Counted from the stretch's first letter, positions 17,594-25,580 are shown. The stretch is 64,000 nucleotides of DNA from Janthinobacterium sp. PAMC25594 (GCF_019443505.1 NZ_CP080377.1:5022001-5086000); one strand, 5' to 3'. The notes: generated by a model not told the origin, from the sequence alone. Translations and numbers: made by a program.

Positions 17594-17896
17594 ATGTGGG
17601 CAACTCTCATTGGTTATCTTGGCTTCGAGAACACCGCCAAAGTTGGCATGCGCGTTTGGGCTGTCACCACGCTCACAGCCATGGTCGCTGCTTTGTGGGC
17701 AGCGGGCCAGGTCTGCGCAAACGTTGTTTGTGGTCCCGTCATTCAGAGCATCAGCCAGTCGCATCCTAACTTTGCTGTGGGCCTGTCCCTGGCGTTTAAT
17801 CCAGTCACATACACACTCGCCAGTGTGTATTGCAGCGTGTGGGCCGCCTGCGCCCTGTACACGTATAAGAAGACCATCCTGGATAAGCTGGTCTGA
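17594..17896 (+). CDS. pVI-like minor coat protein (DUF2523-like)
   Basis: This 100-residue hydrophobic protein has about three membrane segments (VWAVTTLTAMVAALWAA, FAVGLSLAFNPVTYTLASVY, SVWAACALY) and a lysine-rich end. It sits between the attachment proteins and Zot, where pVI-type proteins are encoded. An AGGAG site precedes the ATG. It should help release the phage end from the membrane. Confidence 0.7.
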   Translation: MWATLIGYLGFENTAKVGMRVWAVTTLTAMVAALWAAGQVCANVVCGPVIQSISQSHPNFAVGLSLAFNPVTYTLASVYCSVWAACALYTYKKTILDKLV

Positions 17897-17897
17897 T

Positions 17898-19052
17898 ATG
17901 GCCGTCTACGCTATTACCGGTAAGCTCGGCTCCGGCAAGGGTAAGGGCGCGATGAAGCTCCTACGTGACTATTTGCGCTCAGGTAAGCGGGTTGCCACAA
18001 ATTGCGATGTATTCCTTGAGCACATGATGCCAGGTCAGTCCTGTGCCACTGTTATAAGGATGCCCGACAAGCCGGATGTGGCCGATCTGTACGCTATTGG
18101 TTCCGGCAACCGTTTCATTGAGTTTGAGCCTATTGTCAAATCGTGTGACAAAGTCTTCGAGTACGTTCCACCATCACCCAAGCTGCTGGTTGGTTTCGAT
18201 GAGTCGCACAACGGTGCCTTATTTCTTGATGAGTGCGCGTCCTGGTTGAACACTCGTGACTTTCAGGAAAAGGGCCGCAAGTCTATTCTGGAATGGTGTA
18301 TTCACGCCCGTAAGTACGGTTGGGATGTCTACTTTATTTGCCAGAATATTGACCAGATCGACAAACAATTGCGTCAGTCGTTATTTGAGTACGTCGTGCG
18401 TATGAGTCGCCTTGATCGTATGAAAATCCCTTTCGTTTCGGCAGGTGTCCAACTACTCACAGCCGGTTATAGCAATGGGTCTATGCCGCGCTTGCACATT
18501 GGTGTTGTGCGTCTGGGTAGTTCTCCTGACGGCATCGTCGCTGACCGTTGGCACTTCCGCGGCGACGACCTCAATAACGTCTACAACACCACGCAGGTGT
18601 TCAGTGATAGCTACCCGCATGGCATTCATTCTGTGCTGTCGAGCTGGCACTTGCAGGCCAGTGTCGGGATGCGCGAGGGATTTGTTGGTCCCGTTCGTAT
18701 CCCCCATGACTACGATCTACTATCACCCCGCCCATCACCACCGAAGCCACCACACAAACATATGACCAAGTTCCTTGCATTTTCCCTACTGTTGGGCCTT
18801 GCGCTCGGTGCGTCAGTTTCGCATTACGTCGGTCCACTATTTTTTGCTCCTATAAAGGCGGTGCCTGATGCTTCGCAACCTGTCAAATACTCCGAAGCCG
18901 TAACCGGCAAGGGATATTTCTCGAACGCTGGCTCAGTCAGCGTCGTCCTCTCCGATGGTCGCTTGGTATCGCCACTTAGGTTCAAGAGCGGCCCCGCCGG
19001 CTGGGAAGCCGAGATTTCTGAGGGCCTGTGGGTGAAGGGTGGAGCGCAATGA
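17898..19052 (+). CDS. zot: Zot-family assembly ATPase (pI-like)
   Basis: This 384-residue protein has a Walker A motif at residues 8-15 (GKLGSGKG) and Walker B at 107-112 (ALFLDECAS). A transmembrane helix lies near 290-312 (KFLAFSLLLGLALGASVSHY), with a periplasmic tail. This is the pI/Zot layout: the cytoplasmic ATPase drives extrusion of ssDNA through the inner membrane and contacts the secretin outside. The ATG at 17898 follows the upstream stop directly; the frame is open further upstream but without similarity. It overlaps the secretin start by 4 bp. Zot is the usual inovirus marker gene. Confidence 0.92.
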   Translation: MAVYAITGKLGSGKGKGAMKLLRDYLRSGKRVATNCDVFLEHMMPGQSCATVIRMPDKPDVADLYAIGSGNRFIEFEPIVKSCDKVFEYVPPSPKLLVGFDESHNGALFLDECASWLNTRDFQEKGRKSILEWCIHARKYGWDVYFICQNIDQIDKQLRQSLFEYVVRMSRLDRMKIPFVSAGVQLLTAGYSNGSMPRLHIGVVRLGSSPDGIVADRWHFRGDDLNNVYNTTQVFSDSYPHGIHSVLSSWHLQASVGMREGFVGPVRIPHDYDLLSPRPSPPKPPHKHMTKFLAFSLLLGLALGASVSHYVGPLFFAPIKAVPDASQPVKYSEAVTGKGYFSNAGSVSVVLSDGRLVSPLRFKSGPAGWEAEISEGLWVKGGAQ

Positions 19053-20341
19053 AAATACTTGTCGCTATTTTGGTATTAGTCCCGGCTTTCGCCTTTGGTA
19101 AAGCGGAGCCGGTTTCTTTGAGTTTCAATGCTGTGTCGATTGTCCAGTTCGGGCAGGCCATGTTCAAAGGCATGATGAAGCGAGATTTCGTTGTAGCTCC
19201 GGACGTGGTGAGTCTTGATCGGAGGATTACCATAGACGTGAAGTCGATCAGCAGCGATGATCTTCCGCGCTTTGTGGAGGATTTGCTTGCTCGCGAAGGC
19301 ATTCAGACGACAGTACGGGATGGTGTGTACTATCTGACGCTTAACCGGCTGGGAGCTTTGACTGCTCAGTCTGATGTCGCTGGTCAGGCATCATCAGTAG
19401 TACCTCCAATCGGCTCTGTTCCGAGTGCCAATAGTCAGCAAATCGTGCCTGCAGATAGTGATGGCCATGCACTATTAGAAGGCGCTGGCTTTCAAAGTCG
19501 TAAGGATGACGATGAGACTGAACTGTTCACACCGAAGCATCGGACCAGCGAATTTGTGGCCACCGTGGTCGCCGCTGGCTTCGGCCCCAAAGCGGCAACT
19601 GTTGCTGGCGAACTGGTTGTGCTGACGGGCTCTAAGGCTGCTATTTCCAAGATGCTTTCGCTATGCCGCAGTCTCGACACGCATGCAAAGATGGTCGACG
19701 TCTCAGCGTCTTGGATTGAGGTCACTAACAGTAGTGGCACTGGGCGTGGTATTTCATTGGCGGCTTCTTTCCTCGGTGCCAAGCTTGGAGCCTCGCTCGG
19801 CACAATCACTTCGGGTTCTGCCATCAGCCTGAAGAACACCCGCTTTGAATTGGTCATCGATGCGTTGAACAGCGACGCCCGTTTCAAACAGGTTACAAAC
19901 AGTCGCCTTATCGGATACGACCGGACGAAGCTGAAATTGACAGTGGGCGACAAGACGGCCACCGTATCCAGCAGTGGCAACGACAATGCCGGAAATCGGG
20001 TTCAAAATATCGTGTACACCCCTTCTGGAGTCATCATCGACGCCTTGCCTCGTGTACTAGGCGGAGGAGAGATTAGCCTAGACGTGGATGCGCAGATCAG
20101 CAGTTTCAAGGCCAATACGAACGGGCTTATCGGATCTCCTACATTGATCCTGCGTCAATTGACGACCACCGTAGGTCTCAAGGATGGTGATGTAATGTTG
20201 CTGGGTGGTTTGCAGGATATGCAGTCGTCCGAGTCCAAGTCCGGGTTGGGTTTCCTACCTGCTTCGTGGTCCGCTATATCAGGAACTAAACAGCAGACCG
20301 ATCTTGTGCTTGTGGTATCTGCTAAAGTACTAGTCGACTAG
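19049..20341 (+). CDS. Phage-encoded secretin (pIV-like outer-membrane channel)
   Basis: This 430-residue protein has a signal peptide (MKILVAILVLVPAFAFG), an N-terminal secretin domain (VVAPDVVSLDRRITIDVKSI), a serine-rich linker and a C-terminal secretin core. The core includes SGVIIDALPRVLGGGEISLDV, TTTVGLKDGDVMLLGGL and a final LVLVVSAKVLVD. It forms the outer-membrane pore for virion exit. Some inoviruses borrow the host type II secretin, so having its own makes this phage more self-sufficient. The start overlaps zot by 4 bp (ATGA). Confidence 0.88.
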   Translation: MKILVAILVLVPAFAFGKAEPVSLSFNAVSIVQFGQAMFKGMMKRDFVVAPDVVSLDRRITIDVKSISSDDLPRFVEDLLAREGIQTTVRDGVYYLTLNRLGALTAQSDVAGQASSVVPPIGSVPSANSQQIVPADSDGHALLEGAGFQSRKDDDETELFTPKHRTSEFVATVVAAGFGPKAATVAGELVVLTGSKAAISKMLSLCRSLDTHAKMVDVSASWIEVTNSSGTGRGISLAASFLGAKLGASLGTITSGSAISLKNTRFELVIDALNSDARFKQVTNSRLIGYDRTKLKLTVGDKTATVSSSGNDNAGNRVQNIVYTPSGVIIDALPRVLGGGEISLDVDAQISSFKANTNGLIGSPTLILRQLTTTVGLKDGDVMLLGGLQDMQSSESKSGLGFLPASWSAISGTKQQTDLVLVVSAKVLVD

Positions 20342-20394
20342 CTGTAAAGCTAAGCTCACTAAATTTTCTGATTGTTACGAGATGTTCGCAGATT

Positions 20395-20410
20395 CTTTAG
20401 CGCGCTAAAG
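20395..20410. repeat. 16-bp perfect palindrome, copy 1
   Basis: CTTTAGCGCGCTAAAG, 54 bp after the secretin stop. It is likely a dimeric protein-binding site. Confidence 0.7.
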
Positions 20411-20602
20411 TGACTCAATCATGACTTGAACGTTTTGGCTAAGAAGCTTGGGTTGTCTTGGGTGATCTTGGAGCATTGGTCAACGCAGTAACATTTAAGT
20501 CCATCAGCACAGAGGCCGCCGTTTCCGCGTTGTCTATTGATTTCAGATTCAAGACCGTTAGCAAGTCTACCCGGCCCATCGCTTCGTGCTGGCCTGCTAA
20601 AG

Positions 20603-20618
20603 CTTTAGCGCGCTAAAG
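20603..20618. repeat. 16-bp perfect palindrome, copy 2
   Basis: CTTTAGCGCGCTAAAG preceded by CTGCTAAAG and followed by TAGT. This extended context matches copy 3 at 24998 better than copy 1. Confidence 0.7.
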
Positions 20619-20923
20619 TAGTTCTATGTCATGGATGATATGCCCACAGCTTTGAGGGATATCAGACGTATTGCTTCGTGCTTTTACCCTTGTTTTGCCA
20701 TTGCGTTTGTTGTGTTCCATGGGGCTACCGTTAAACTAGCTATCGGTATCGAAGCTGGTTCGTGCTTTTACCCTGTTTCCGACTTTCAGCTGGCTGCTAC
20801 TGAGTTTGCGGCACTAAACGGAATAAAAATTACCTTAGAGTGATATTGGTATTGTTACTATGTTACTAGACTTTGAAAACTGATTAGGTATGAGATGGGT
20901 ATTTCAAAAGGAAGGCTAGGGTT

Positions 20924-22201
20924 ATGAGTTGGAAGTTTTGGCGGAAGAAAGAGTCTGCGTTAGCAGCGGAACAACAGGAGCAAGTAGAGTGGCCAGTTGA
21001 CAGCTTCGATGCGGTGAAGATGCTCGCCGCATTATTTGTTGGTCAAGATCTTCCACCATTTGCTCTCTGGCGTGCAGACGATGCTCAGTTGACCGTCGAC
21101 ACTGAACAGATAGCTGAAACTGGTAGTAGGGGCTTGGTCTTGGCATTGTGGTTCTGGCAGTTCGCGGGAACTCATGGAGACATCGCGGCTCGAATGGCGC
21201 GAGATGCTTTCTGTCTTCTGTTAGGAAATCTCAGTGAGGAGGACAAGAATGGCGAGCACGCCGAATGGTTGCTTGCCATCGTAGATGATGCCAAGCAAAG
21301 CTTTGAGCAACTGCCTGCGGAGAAGCGCGCCTTTGAGGTCTCAGGTGAAAAAATCGATTTGTCATTCCAGTGGTATCTAGCGCTCGCGTTTCTGATGCAC
21401 ATCAAGGACTCACCGTTCTATGGCAAGGATATTGTTGGCGACGCCGACTTGAACGTGGCGCTATGCTTGGCACATGCGACGGAACAAGCGCAGCTCATTT
21501 GGGAGCCGATGCTCGCTAACATTGGACCGTTCAACCCAAGCAGCTTTCATTCTTGGAAGTGGGCAGCGGAGCCTGGAGCATTCGAGCGGCACCTGCAGCG
21601 AAGATATGCTAACCCGCTGTTTCTCGAAGAGCGGCGGCAAGTGTCGGCTGCGGACGTTTACTACGCTAGAGTTAAAGACGCTCAAGTTCTTGCCGACGTA
21701 CGCCGGAGGCTATCTGCCACTTTTGAGGAAATGAAGGAAGGCAATCTGCCAGCTGACTGGCATCCGTACCTTAATGACATGCGAGAGCAGCTGGATGAGT
21801 TGTACGAAGATCTTCAGCGTGCTGGTGGGAATAACGAGATCGAATATGCGTGGCGAGAACTGCGTGGACACGTCATCGAAACCTGGCGCGCTGCCATCGA
21901 CAATACTGACACATTAGATAGTGCAGAGGCATTGGTCCGTGAGAAGTGGGAGGGGATGACGCAATGGTCATACCAAATATCTGGCTCTGTAGCGATCATT
22001 CCGCCTGAGGAGGTTGTATGCTCTCTCCTGTCCGAACCGGTGGAAGACATTGTAAAGTCGGTCGAGCTTCTGGGGCCTGGCGACGAGGCTTTGAAAGGTA
22101 TACGGGCAGAGGCGCTGCGCCTTGTGATGCATGCACTAGCAGCAGGCCACGATGTGCCGCTGCATCGAAAAAAACTTGCTGCGCTAGGCGTGGCCATCTA
22201 G
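20924..22201 (+). CDS. Uncharacterised 425-residue cargo protein
   Basis: This soluble, acidic protein begins with a basic/aromatic stretch (MSWKFWRKK). It continues mainly helical, with several Trp-rich segments (LALWFWQFAGTHGD, SFHSWKWAAEPG) and a HPYLNDMREQLDELYEDLQ coiled-coil-like part near residues 285-305. No domain is recognised. A GGAAGG site precedes the ATG. It lies in the non-structural part of the inovirus, after the repeats, and has no equivalent in standard inovirus gene sets. It is best seen as cargo, possibly a fitness, exclusion or defence gene, but nothing in the sequence proves this. Confidence 0.6.
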   Translation: MSWKFWRKKESALAAEQQEQVEWPVDSFDAVKMLAALFVGQDLPPFALWRADDAQLTVDTEQIAETGSRGLVLALWFWQFAGTHGDIAARMARDAFCLLLGNLSEEDKNGEHAEWLLAIVDDAKQSFEQLPAEKRAFEVSGEKIDLSFQWYLALAFLMHIKDSPFYGKDIVGDADLNVALCLAHATEQAQLIWEPMLANIGPFNPSSFHSWKWAAEPGAFERHLQRRYANPLFLEERRQVSAADVYYARVKDAQVLADVRRRLSATFEEMKEGNLPADWHPYLNDMREQLDELYEDLQRAGGNNEIEYAWRELRGHVIETWRAAIDNTDTLDSAEALVREKWEGMTQWSYQISGSVAIIPPEEVVCSLLSEPVEDIVKSVELLGPGDEALKGIRAEALRLVMHALAAGHDVPLHRKKLAALGVAI

Positions 22202-22277
22202 TTCTCTGCACTTAGTCGGCGATACTTAACTGATAGCACACCTTCGCTCTATCTAGCAAAGCGTTGTGGTGTTGTGG

Positions 22278-22526
22278 TCAACCCATCCGGGACACTATGT
22301 TAATTTTTTCTTCGGTGACGGCCGGTGCCAATCCCTTATTGAACTGATGTGGCCGTATCCAGTTATACCGATGCATCAGGTAGTGGCTGATGTCCCGTTG
22401 TGCTTCCTGTGCCGTCATGTAACCAGTTGACGGCAGCCATTCAGTTTTGAAGCTGCGGAGCAGCCGTTCCATTGGGGAGTTATCCGCTATGATGTAATGG
22501 GTTGCAACTATTTCACTGACCATCAA
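22278..22526 (-). pseudogene. IS3-family transposase OrfB, C-terminal fragment
   Basis: The minus-strand frame reads IIADNSPMERLLRSFKTEW, then HYLMHRYNWIRPHQFNKGLAP. This is the end of the IS3 OrfB DDE domain with its final Asp/Glu region. The N-terminal two thirds and OrfA are missing. The sequence CCATCCGGGACA at 22280-22300 resembles an IS3-type terminal repeat. The fragment separates the 425-residue gene from the DUF3800 pair and suggests how that cargo may have arrived. Confidence 0.8.
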
Positions 22527-22533
22527 GGATCAA

Positions 22534-23592
22534 ATGTTGATTACAAAAATGCCTGGGTATTCAAAGCCCACAATCGCAATCTATCCGTTCATGTGGCATC
22601 AGCTTGTCGGTGTATGGATTATGTGGGCGTACAAATTTCAACCTGATGGAACCCTGAAATGGATGCGACATTATGTTGAAGATGAAAATGGAACTGCTAA
22701 AGCCGAACGGTATATGAATTTTGCAGAAGCTAATGCTGATGCAAAAAAATTTAATCAATCTATTCGCGATAGAGTCTATGCCCTTGATGTAAGCGAAGAA
22801 CAAAAGGTTTCCATTTCTCTAAAAGCCGAGAAGGCCATTACGGCTGAGGAAAGGCTTGCATCAGAAGAGCAGTTGATGCTCAATGAATCTATCAAGAGAA
22901 CTGTTGATTTTCCAAAACCAAAAAGAGAAAGCTTGATCTTGCCAAAAGAGGGTGAGGACTACAGAGACGATCTTTACCAATGCCTAACTGAGTCGCCTAA
23001 AATCGAGTTCGCCAGGCTTGCAAGTCATCGTATTACATTGAGGCGCAAGGGCGATTTGGATTGGTCCACTGTGTTCTATACAAACGAAAAGACAGGCCAA
23101 CTTTGTTTCCGCGAACGAATTGCAAGCGGGTTTGATTTATCGGGTAAGGCACATTGGGGCGAGACTAAAGCTCAGATTAGAGCATTGCTTTTGCCCCGTG
23201 CCAATCAGCTACTGCAACTTACAAGTGTTCAAAGGATGTTGGATGAGGCACTGGCAAAGGGGCAGCATGTCATTGTTGTCGGTAGCTTTGTGTTCTGGTA
23301 TGAAGAGGGCAAAGACGTTGGTTGGACGGTCAAAAGTATCGGTGGTGCATCTAAGAGTAAGGATGGCGATACTATTTGGAAAGAGGGTAAGATTGTCTCT
23401 AAGAATCACGGACGCATTGTTGTTCTGCCATACATCAAAGAAAACGGCGAGCTCGTGCAAGGACATACAAAGAATTCTTCAAAGGATGGCAAAGCAAAGC
23501 CTCGGCATCCTGACTATTACTTAGAGTTGCCTTTTGAAGTGCTTGACGGTGATCTTATGATCGGCTTGTTTGGCGAGCTTCCTTACGAATAA
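22534..23592 (+). CDS. Uncharacterised partner of the DUF3800 protein
   Basis: This 352-residue protein (starting MLITKMPGYSKPTIAIYPF) has no recognised domain. It has a Trp/Tyr-rich N-terminus, a central charged helical region (residues about 75-140) and a beta-rich C-terminal half (HVIVVGSFVFWYEEGKDVGW, ending LMIGLFGELPYE). AAGGA lies 5 bases before the ATG at 22534; a second Met six codons on is possible. It lies 28 bp upstream of the DUF3800 gene on the same strand, so the two form an operon. Lower GC than the phage structural genes suggests separate acquisition. Confidence 0.6.
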   Translation: MLITKMPGYSKPTIAIYPFMWHQLVGVWIMWAYKFQPDGTLKWMRHYVEDENGTAKAERYMNFAEANADAKKFNQSIRDRVYALDVSEEQKVSISLKAEKAITAEERLASEEQLMLNESIKRTVDFPKPKRESLILPKEGEDYRDDLYQCLTESPKIEFARLASHRITLRRKGDLDWSTVFYTNEKTGQLCFRERIASGFDLSGKAHWGETKAQIRALLLPRANQLLQLTSVQRMLDEALAKGQHVIVVGSFVFWYEEGKDVGWTVKSIGGASKSKDGDTIWKEGKIVSKNHGRIVVLPYIKENGELVQGHTKNSSKDGKAKPRHPDYYLELPFEVLDGDLMIGLFGELPYE

Positions 23593-23620
23593 CTAAAAAT
23601 AATTAAAGAGATATTTTGAA

Positions 23621-24778
23621 ATGGCACAGAACATTTACTTTGATGAATCGGGTTTCACAGGGAACAACCTGCTGAATGAAAAACAAAACTACTTTGCTTA
23701 TGCGTCAGTGGCAACCAATCCTGATGAGGCAAAAGAGGTTGTTGAACGGATTATGAAACAATATCGTGTGCAAGGCGGTGAGCTGAAAGGCAAGTACCTT
23801 GTCAGACGCCACCAAGGCAAGCTTGCAATCGACGACATCCTTACGCATTTTGAAGGTAGGGTAAAAATATCAATTTCAGACAAAAAGTATGCTTTGGCAG
23901 GAAAATTTTTTGAGTATATTTTTGAACCGTCCCTTTCGGAAATTAGCACATTGTTTTATGGCATCAACTTTCATTTGTTCATAGCCAATATCTTGTATGT
24001 TGAGTTTATTGCTCGTGGGGCTGGTGCCGAAGATATTTTCAATGAGTTTGAAGCACTCATGCGTGAAATGGATGAGGAAAAGCTTGCAAGTCTTTTTTCC
24101 TCGTCTATGTGCCGTGGTGATTCTCCAATACTCACTCAAATCCGTGAGTTTGCCATTCATCAAATCGATGACATTAGGGCCGAACTTGATAGCTTGAGAG
24201 GTGGGGTTACAGGTAAGTGGATACTTGACTTAACAGGCAGTGCGTTGGGTAGTCTTTTGGCTCATTGGGGGCTTATGCATGATGAGATTACAGCAATCTG
24301 TGATGAGTCAAAGCCATTGATGGAAAAGAACGATTTCTTTGACGGCATGATAGGTAGGAAAGGGGAGACTATCTTTGTTGATAGTCCTACCGGCAAACAG
24401 CCTCTTACTTTCAACCTGTCGGGTCCTATCCAGTTTGCGAGTTCTGCGGTTGAGCATGGAATTCAGATTGCCGACACTCTTGCTGCTGCTGCTGTGTTTG
24501 CTGTTACTAATCCTGATGACCCTATGGCGCAGAAGTGGTGTGCCATGCTGCCTGAGATTGGTAGCTACGGCAGTGTCATCCCTGACTTTGACCACTTGGA
24601 CCTGAATGGTATGGCTGCAAAGCTCAATGCCCTGGTGCTGATGGAGTTGCATTCAAGGGCGACAAAGAAACAAAATCTACTTGTGGAAATGCCTGAATAT
24701 GTTCAGTTTATGGCTCATGCTCTAAGGAGAGAGGCAATTGGGTTGGGGCCGAGAATGTTTAAAAAAGCAATGCCGTAG
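23621..24778 (+). CDS. DUF3800 domain protein
   Basis: This 385-residue protein begins AQNIYFDESGFTG, the diagnostic Y-x-D-E-S-G strand of DUF3800, which has an RNase H-like fold. It also has the later QIADTLAAAAVFAV helix, where the family keeps an acidic residue for the presumed metal site. The central segment (residues about 100-260) is longer than in the shortest family members. DUF3800 genes are frequent in mobile elements and near defence genes; nuclease activity is suspected but not generally shown. It is the second gene of a two-gene operon with the 352-residue protein. Confidence 0.75.
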   Translation: MAQNIYFDESGFTGNNLLNEKQNYFAYASVATNPDEAKEVVERIMKQYRVQGGELKGKYLVRRHQGKLAIDDILTHFEGRVKISISDKKYALAGKFFEYIFEPSLSEISTLFYGINFHLFIANILYVEFIARGAGAEDIFNEFEALMREMDEEKLASLFSSSMCRGDSPILTQIREFAIHQIDDIRAELDSLRGGVTGKWILDLTGSALGSLLAHWGLMHDEITAICDESKPLMEKNDFFDGMIGRKGETIFVDSPTGKQPLTFNLSGPIQFASSAVEHGIQIADTLAAAAVFAVTNPDDPMAQKWCAMLPEIGSYGSVIPDFDHLDLNGMAAKLNALVLMELHSRATKKQNLLVEMPEYVQFMAHALRREAIGLGPRMFKKAMP

Positions 24779-24997
24779 TCATCGCTGTGCGTAGTGAAAA
24801 GCTCTTGTTGGGACTTTTTTCATTAGTAGATGTCGGGTATGCAATTGCTTGTCTCGTTGGCTTGACGGATAGCAAGGATACCAATGCCAGCGAGGGACCT
24901 TCGTTTCTGCCTTCGTTCATGTGGTCGAAATCCTCGGATAGGTCGGGCGTCGAAATCCTTTTGATTTTGCAGGTAACTAGACTTTGAGCTGCTAAAA

Positions 24998-25013
24998 CTT
25001 TAGCGCGCTAAAG
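24998..25013. repeat. 16-bp perfect palindrome, copy 3
   Basis: CTTTAGCGCGCTAAAG with the same flanks as copy 2 (CTGCTAAA before, TA-T after). Copies 2 and 3 bracket the cargo genes. Confidence 0.7.
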
Positions 25014-25245
25014 TAATCACGAGCCGTAGGGGCTGTCAGTTGGCTTAGATGCCTGGGTTTGGTCGTCATTGCCGCCACTGATTCGCATAGATAGGTGCCT
25101 CGCTTCGTGCTTTTACCCTTGTGAGCTCCTGTTGGCAGTTGGGGAGCCATTGCCATAAGCGTTCCGTTTCCTGGTAGACCTAGTTGTGAAAGCATAAAAG
25201 GTGGAGGAAAGCGCCTCGGCGGGCCGGTATTTTGCTTTAGCGGCC

Positions 25246-25266
25246 TGATCCCCGTATAGGGGATCA
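25246..25266. other. Perfect hairpin, candidate phage origin or packaging signal
   Basis: TGATCCCC and GGGGATCA form an 8-bp stem around GTATA. It is followed 12 bp later by another perfect hairpin. The position in the intergenic region fits an inovirus origin or packaging hairpin. Confidence 0.5.
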
Positions 25267-25278
25267 CTTTCAGCATCA

Positions 25279-25299
25279 TGGCGCACCTCAAGTGCGCCA
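25279..25299. other. Second perfect hairpin in the same region
   Basis: TGGCGCAC and GTGCGCCA form an 8-bp stem around CTCAA. No U-run follows, so it is unlikely to be a terminator. Confidence 0.5.
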
Positions 25300-25318
25300 T
25301 TCGTAACATAAATTAGTA

Positions 25319-25338
25319 TGTCCAGTTTTTGTCCATAA
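25319..25338. promoter_or_regulatory. Candidate integrase arm-type site, right end of element A
   Basis: TGTCCAGTTTTTGTCCATAA matches the left-end copy at 11096-11115 at 18 of 20 positions and has the same orientation. Confidence 0.5.
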
Positions 25339-25430
25339 TATTGGCGTTTAAAGGCGGTAGTTGACGGGGCTGTTGGATGTAACCATCTGATTTGAAAGCT
25401 AATGACGGTTAGTGATTACTTGCTGGACGC

Positions 25431-25482
25431 ACTCATAATCCGTTGGTGCCGTGTTCGACTCACGGGAGGCCCACCAGAATTT
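25431..25482 (+). repeat. Attachment core copy 2 (junction of elements A and B)
   Basis: Identical to the 52-bp copy 1 but without the tRNA 5' half; the base before it differs, so this is a junction and not a gene. Confidence 0.9.
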
Positions 25483-25497
25483 AGCAGTAAAATCAAA

Positions 25498-25531
25498 GAG
25501 TTATCCGCTTCGGCTGGTGACTCTTTTTTCT
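25498..25531 (+). terminator. Terminator next to att copy 2
   Basis: AGAGTTA pairs with TGACTCT (one G-U pair), followed by TTTTTT. It is the terminator that element B would supply to the tRNA when integrated alone. Confidence 0.65.
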
Positions 25532-25552
25532 TTTCTGCACTCAATTTTTTTT

Positions 25553-25578
25553 CAAGTAAGCGATAAGTAAGCAGATTC
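25553..25578. promoter_or_regulatory. Integrase arm-type repeat, left end of element B
   Basis: This 26-bp segment contains AAGTAAGCGATAAGTAAGC, that is, two AAGTAAGC units. It recurs with one mismatch at 32528-32553 in the same orientation, 70 bp inside copy 2 versus 124 bp inside copy 3. Confidence 0.65.
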
Positions 25579-25580
25579 GA

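Larger units (their letters stand above)
20342..20923. other. Inovirus intergenic region with repeated palindromes and 16-mers
   Basis: This 582-bp stretch has no convincing gene. It holds two copies of CTTTAGCGCGCTAAAG (20395 and 20603) and two of TTCGTGCTTTTACCCT (20675 and 20759). Both motifs recur once each near the right end of the element (24998 and 25104). The 16-mers are 84 bp apart, so a 70-residue open frame across them shows a repeated SCFYP, most likely a by-product. The region probably contains replication or regulatory signals of the phage. Confidence 0.55.
11034..25430. mobile_element. Element A: integrated filamentous phage (inovirus prophage) with cargo
   Basis: This is the DNA between attachment copies 1 and 2, about 14.4 kb. 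It contains a tyrosine integrase at the left end and then the inovirus gene order: repressor, small HTH protein, replication initiator, ssDNA-binding-like protein, small membrane proteins, major coat, two TspB/pIII-type proteins, pVI-like, Zot and secretin. The phage part is about 10 kb. About 4 kb of extra genes (20924-24778) sit in its right intergenic region. Base composition is lower in GC than the flanking chromosome. The structural genes look intact, so the prophage may be functional. Confidence 0.9.
24779..25430. other. Right-end non-coding region of the inovirus (candidate origin and packaging signals)
   Basis: This 650-bp region has no credible gene. It contains the third CTTTAGCGCGCTAAAG (24998-25013), the third TTCGTGCTTTTACCCT (25104-25119) and two perfect 8-bp-stem hairpins (25246-25266 and 25279-25299). 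An integrase-arm-like repeat (25319-25338) and finally att copy 2 follow. Filamentous phages keep the plus and minus origins and the packaging hairpin in one intergenic region; this is the best candidate here. Confidence 0.55.

Noticed and set aside
20631..20843. 70-residue frame with repeated SCFYP
   Set aside because: The peptide repeat follows directly from the 16-bp DNA repeat TTCGTGCTTTTACCCT lying 84 bp apart; the same DNA motif occurs outside any frame at 25104, so DNA rather than protein is probably selected.
20395..25013. The 16-bp palindrome as a dif/XerCD site
   Set aside because: It lacks the two 11-bp half-sites with 6-bp spacer of dif, and the phage has its own integrase with tRNA att sites.
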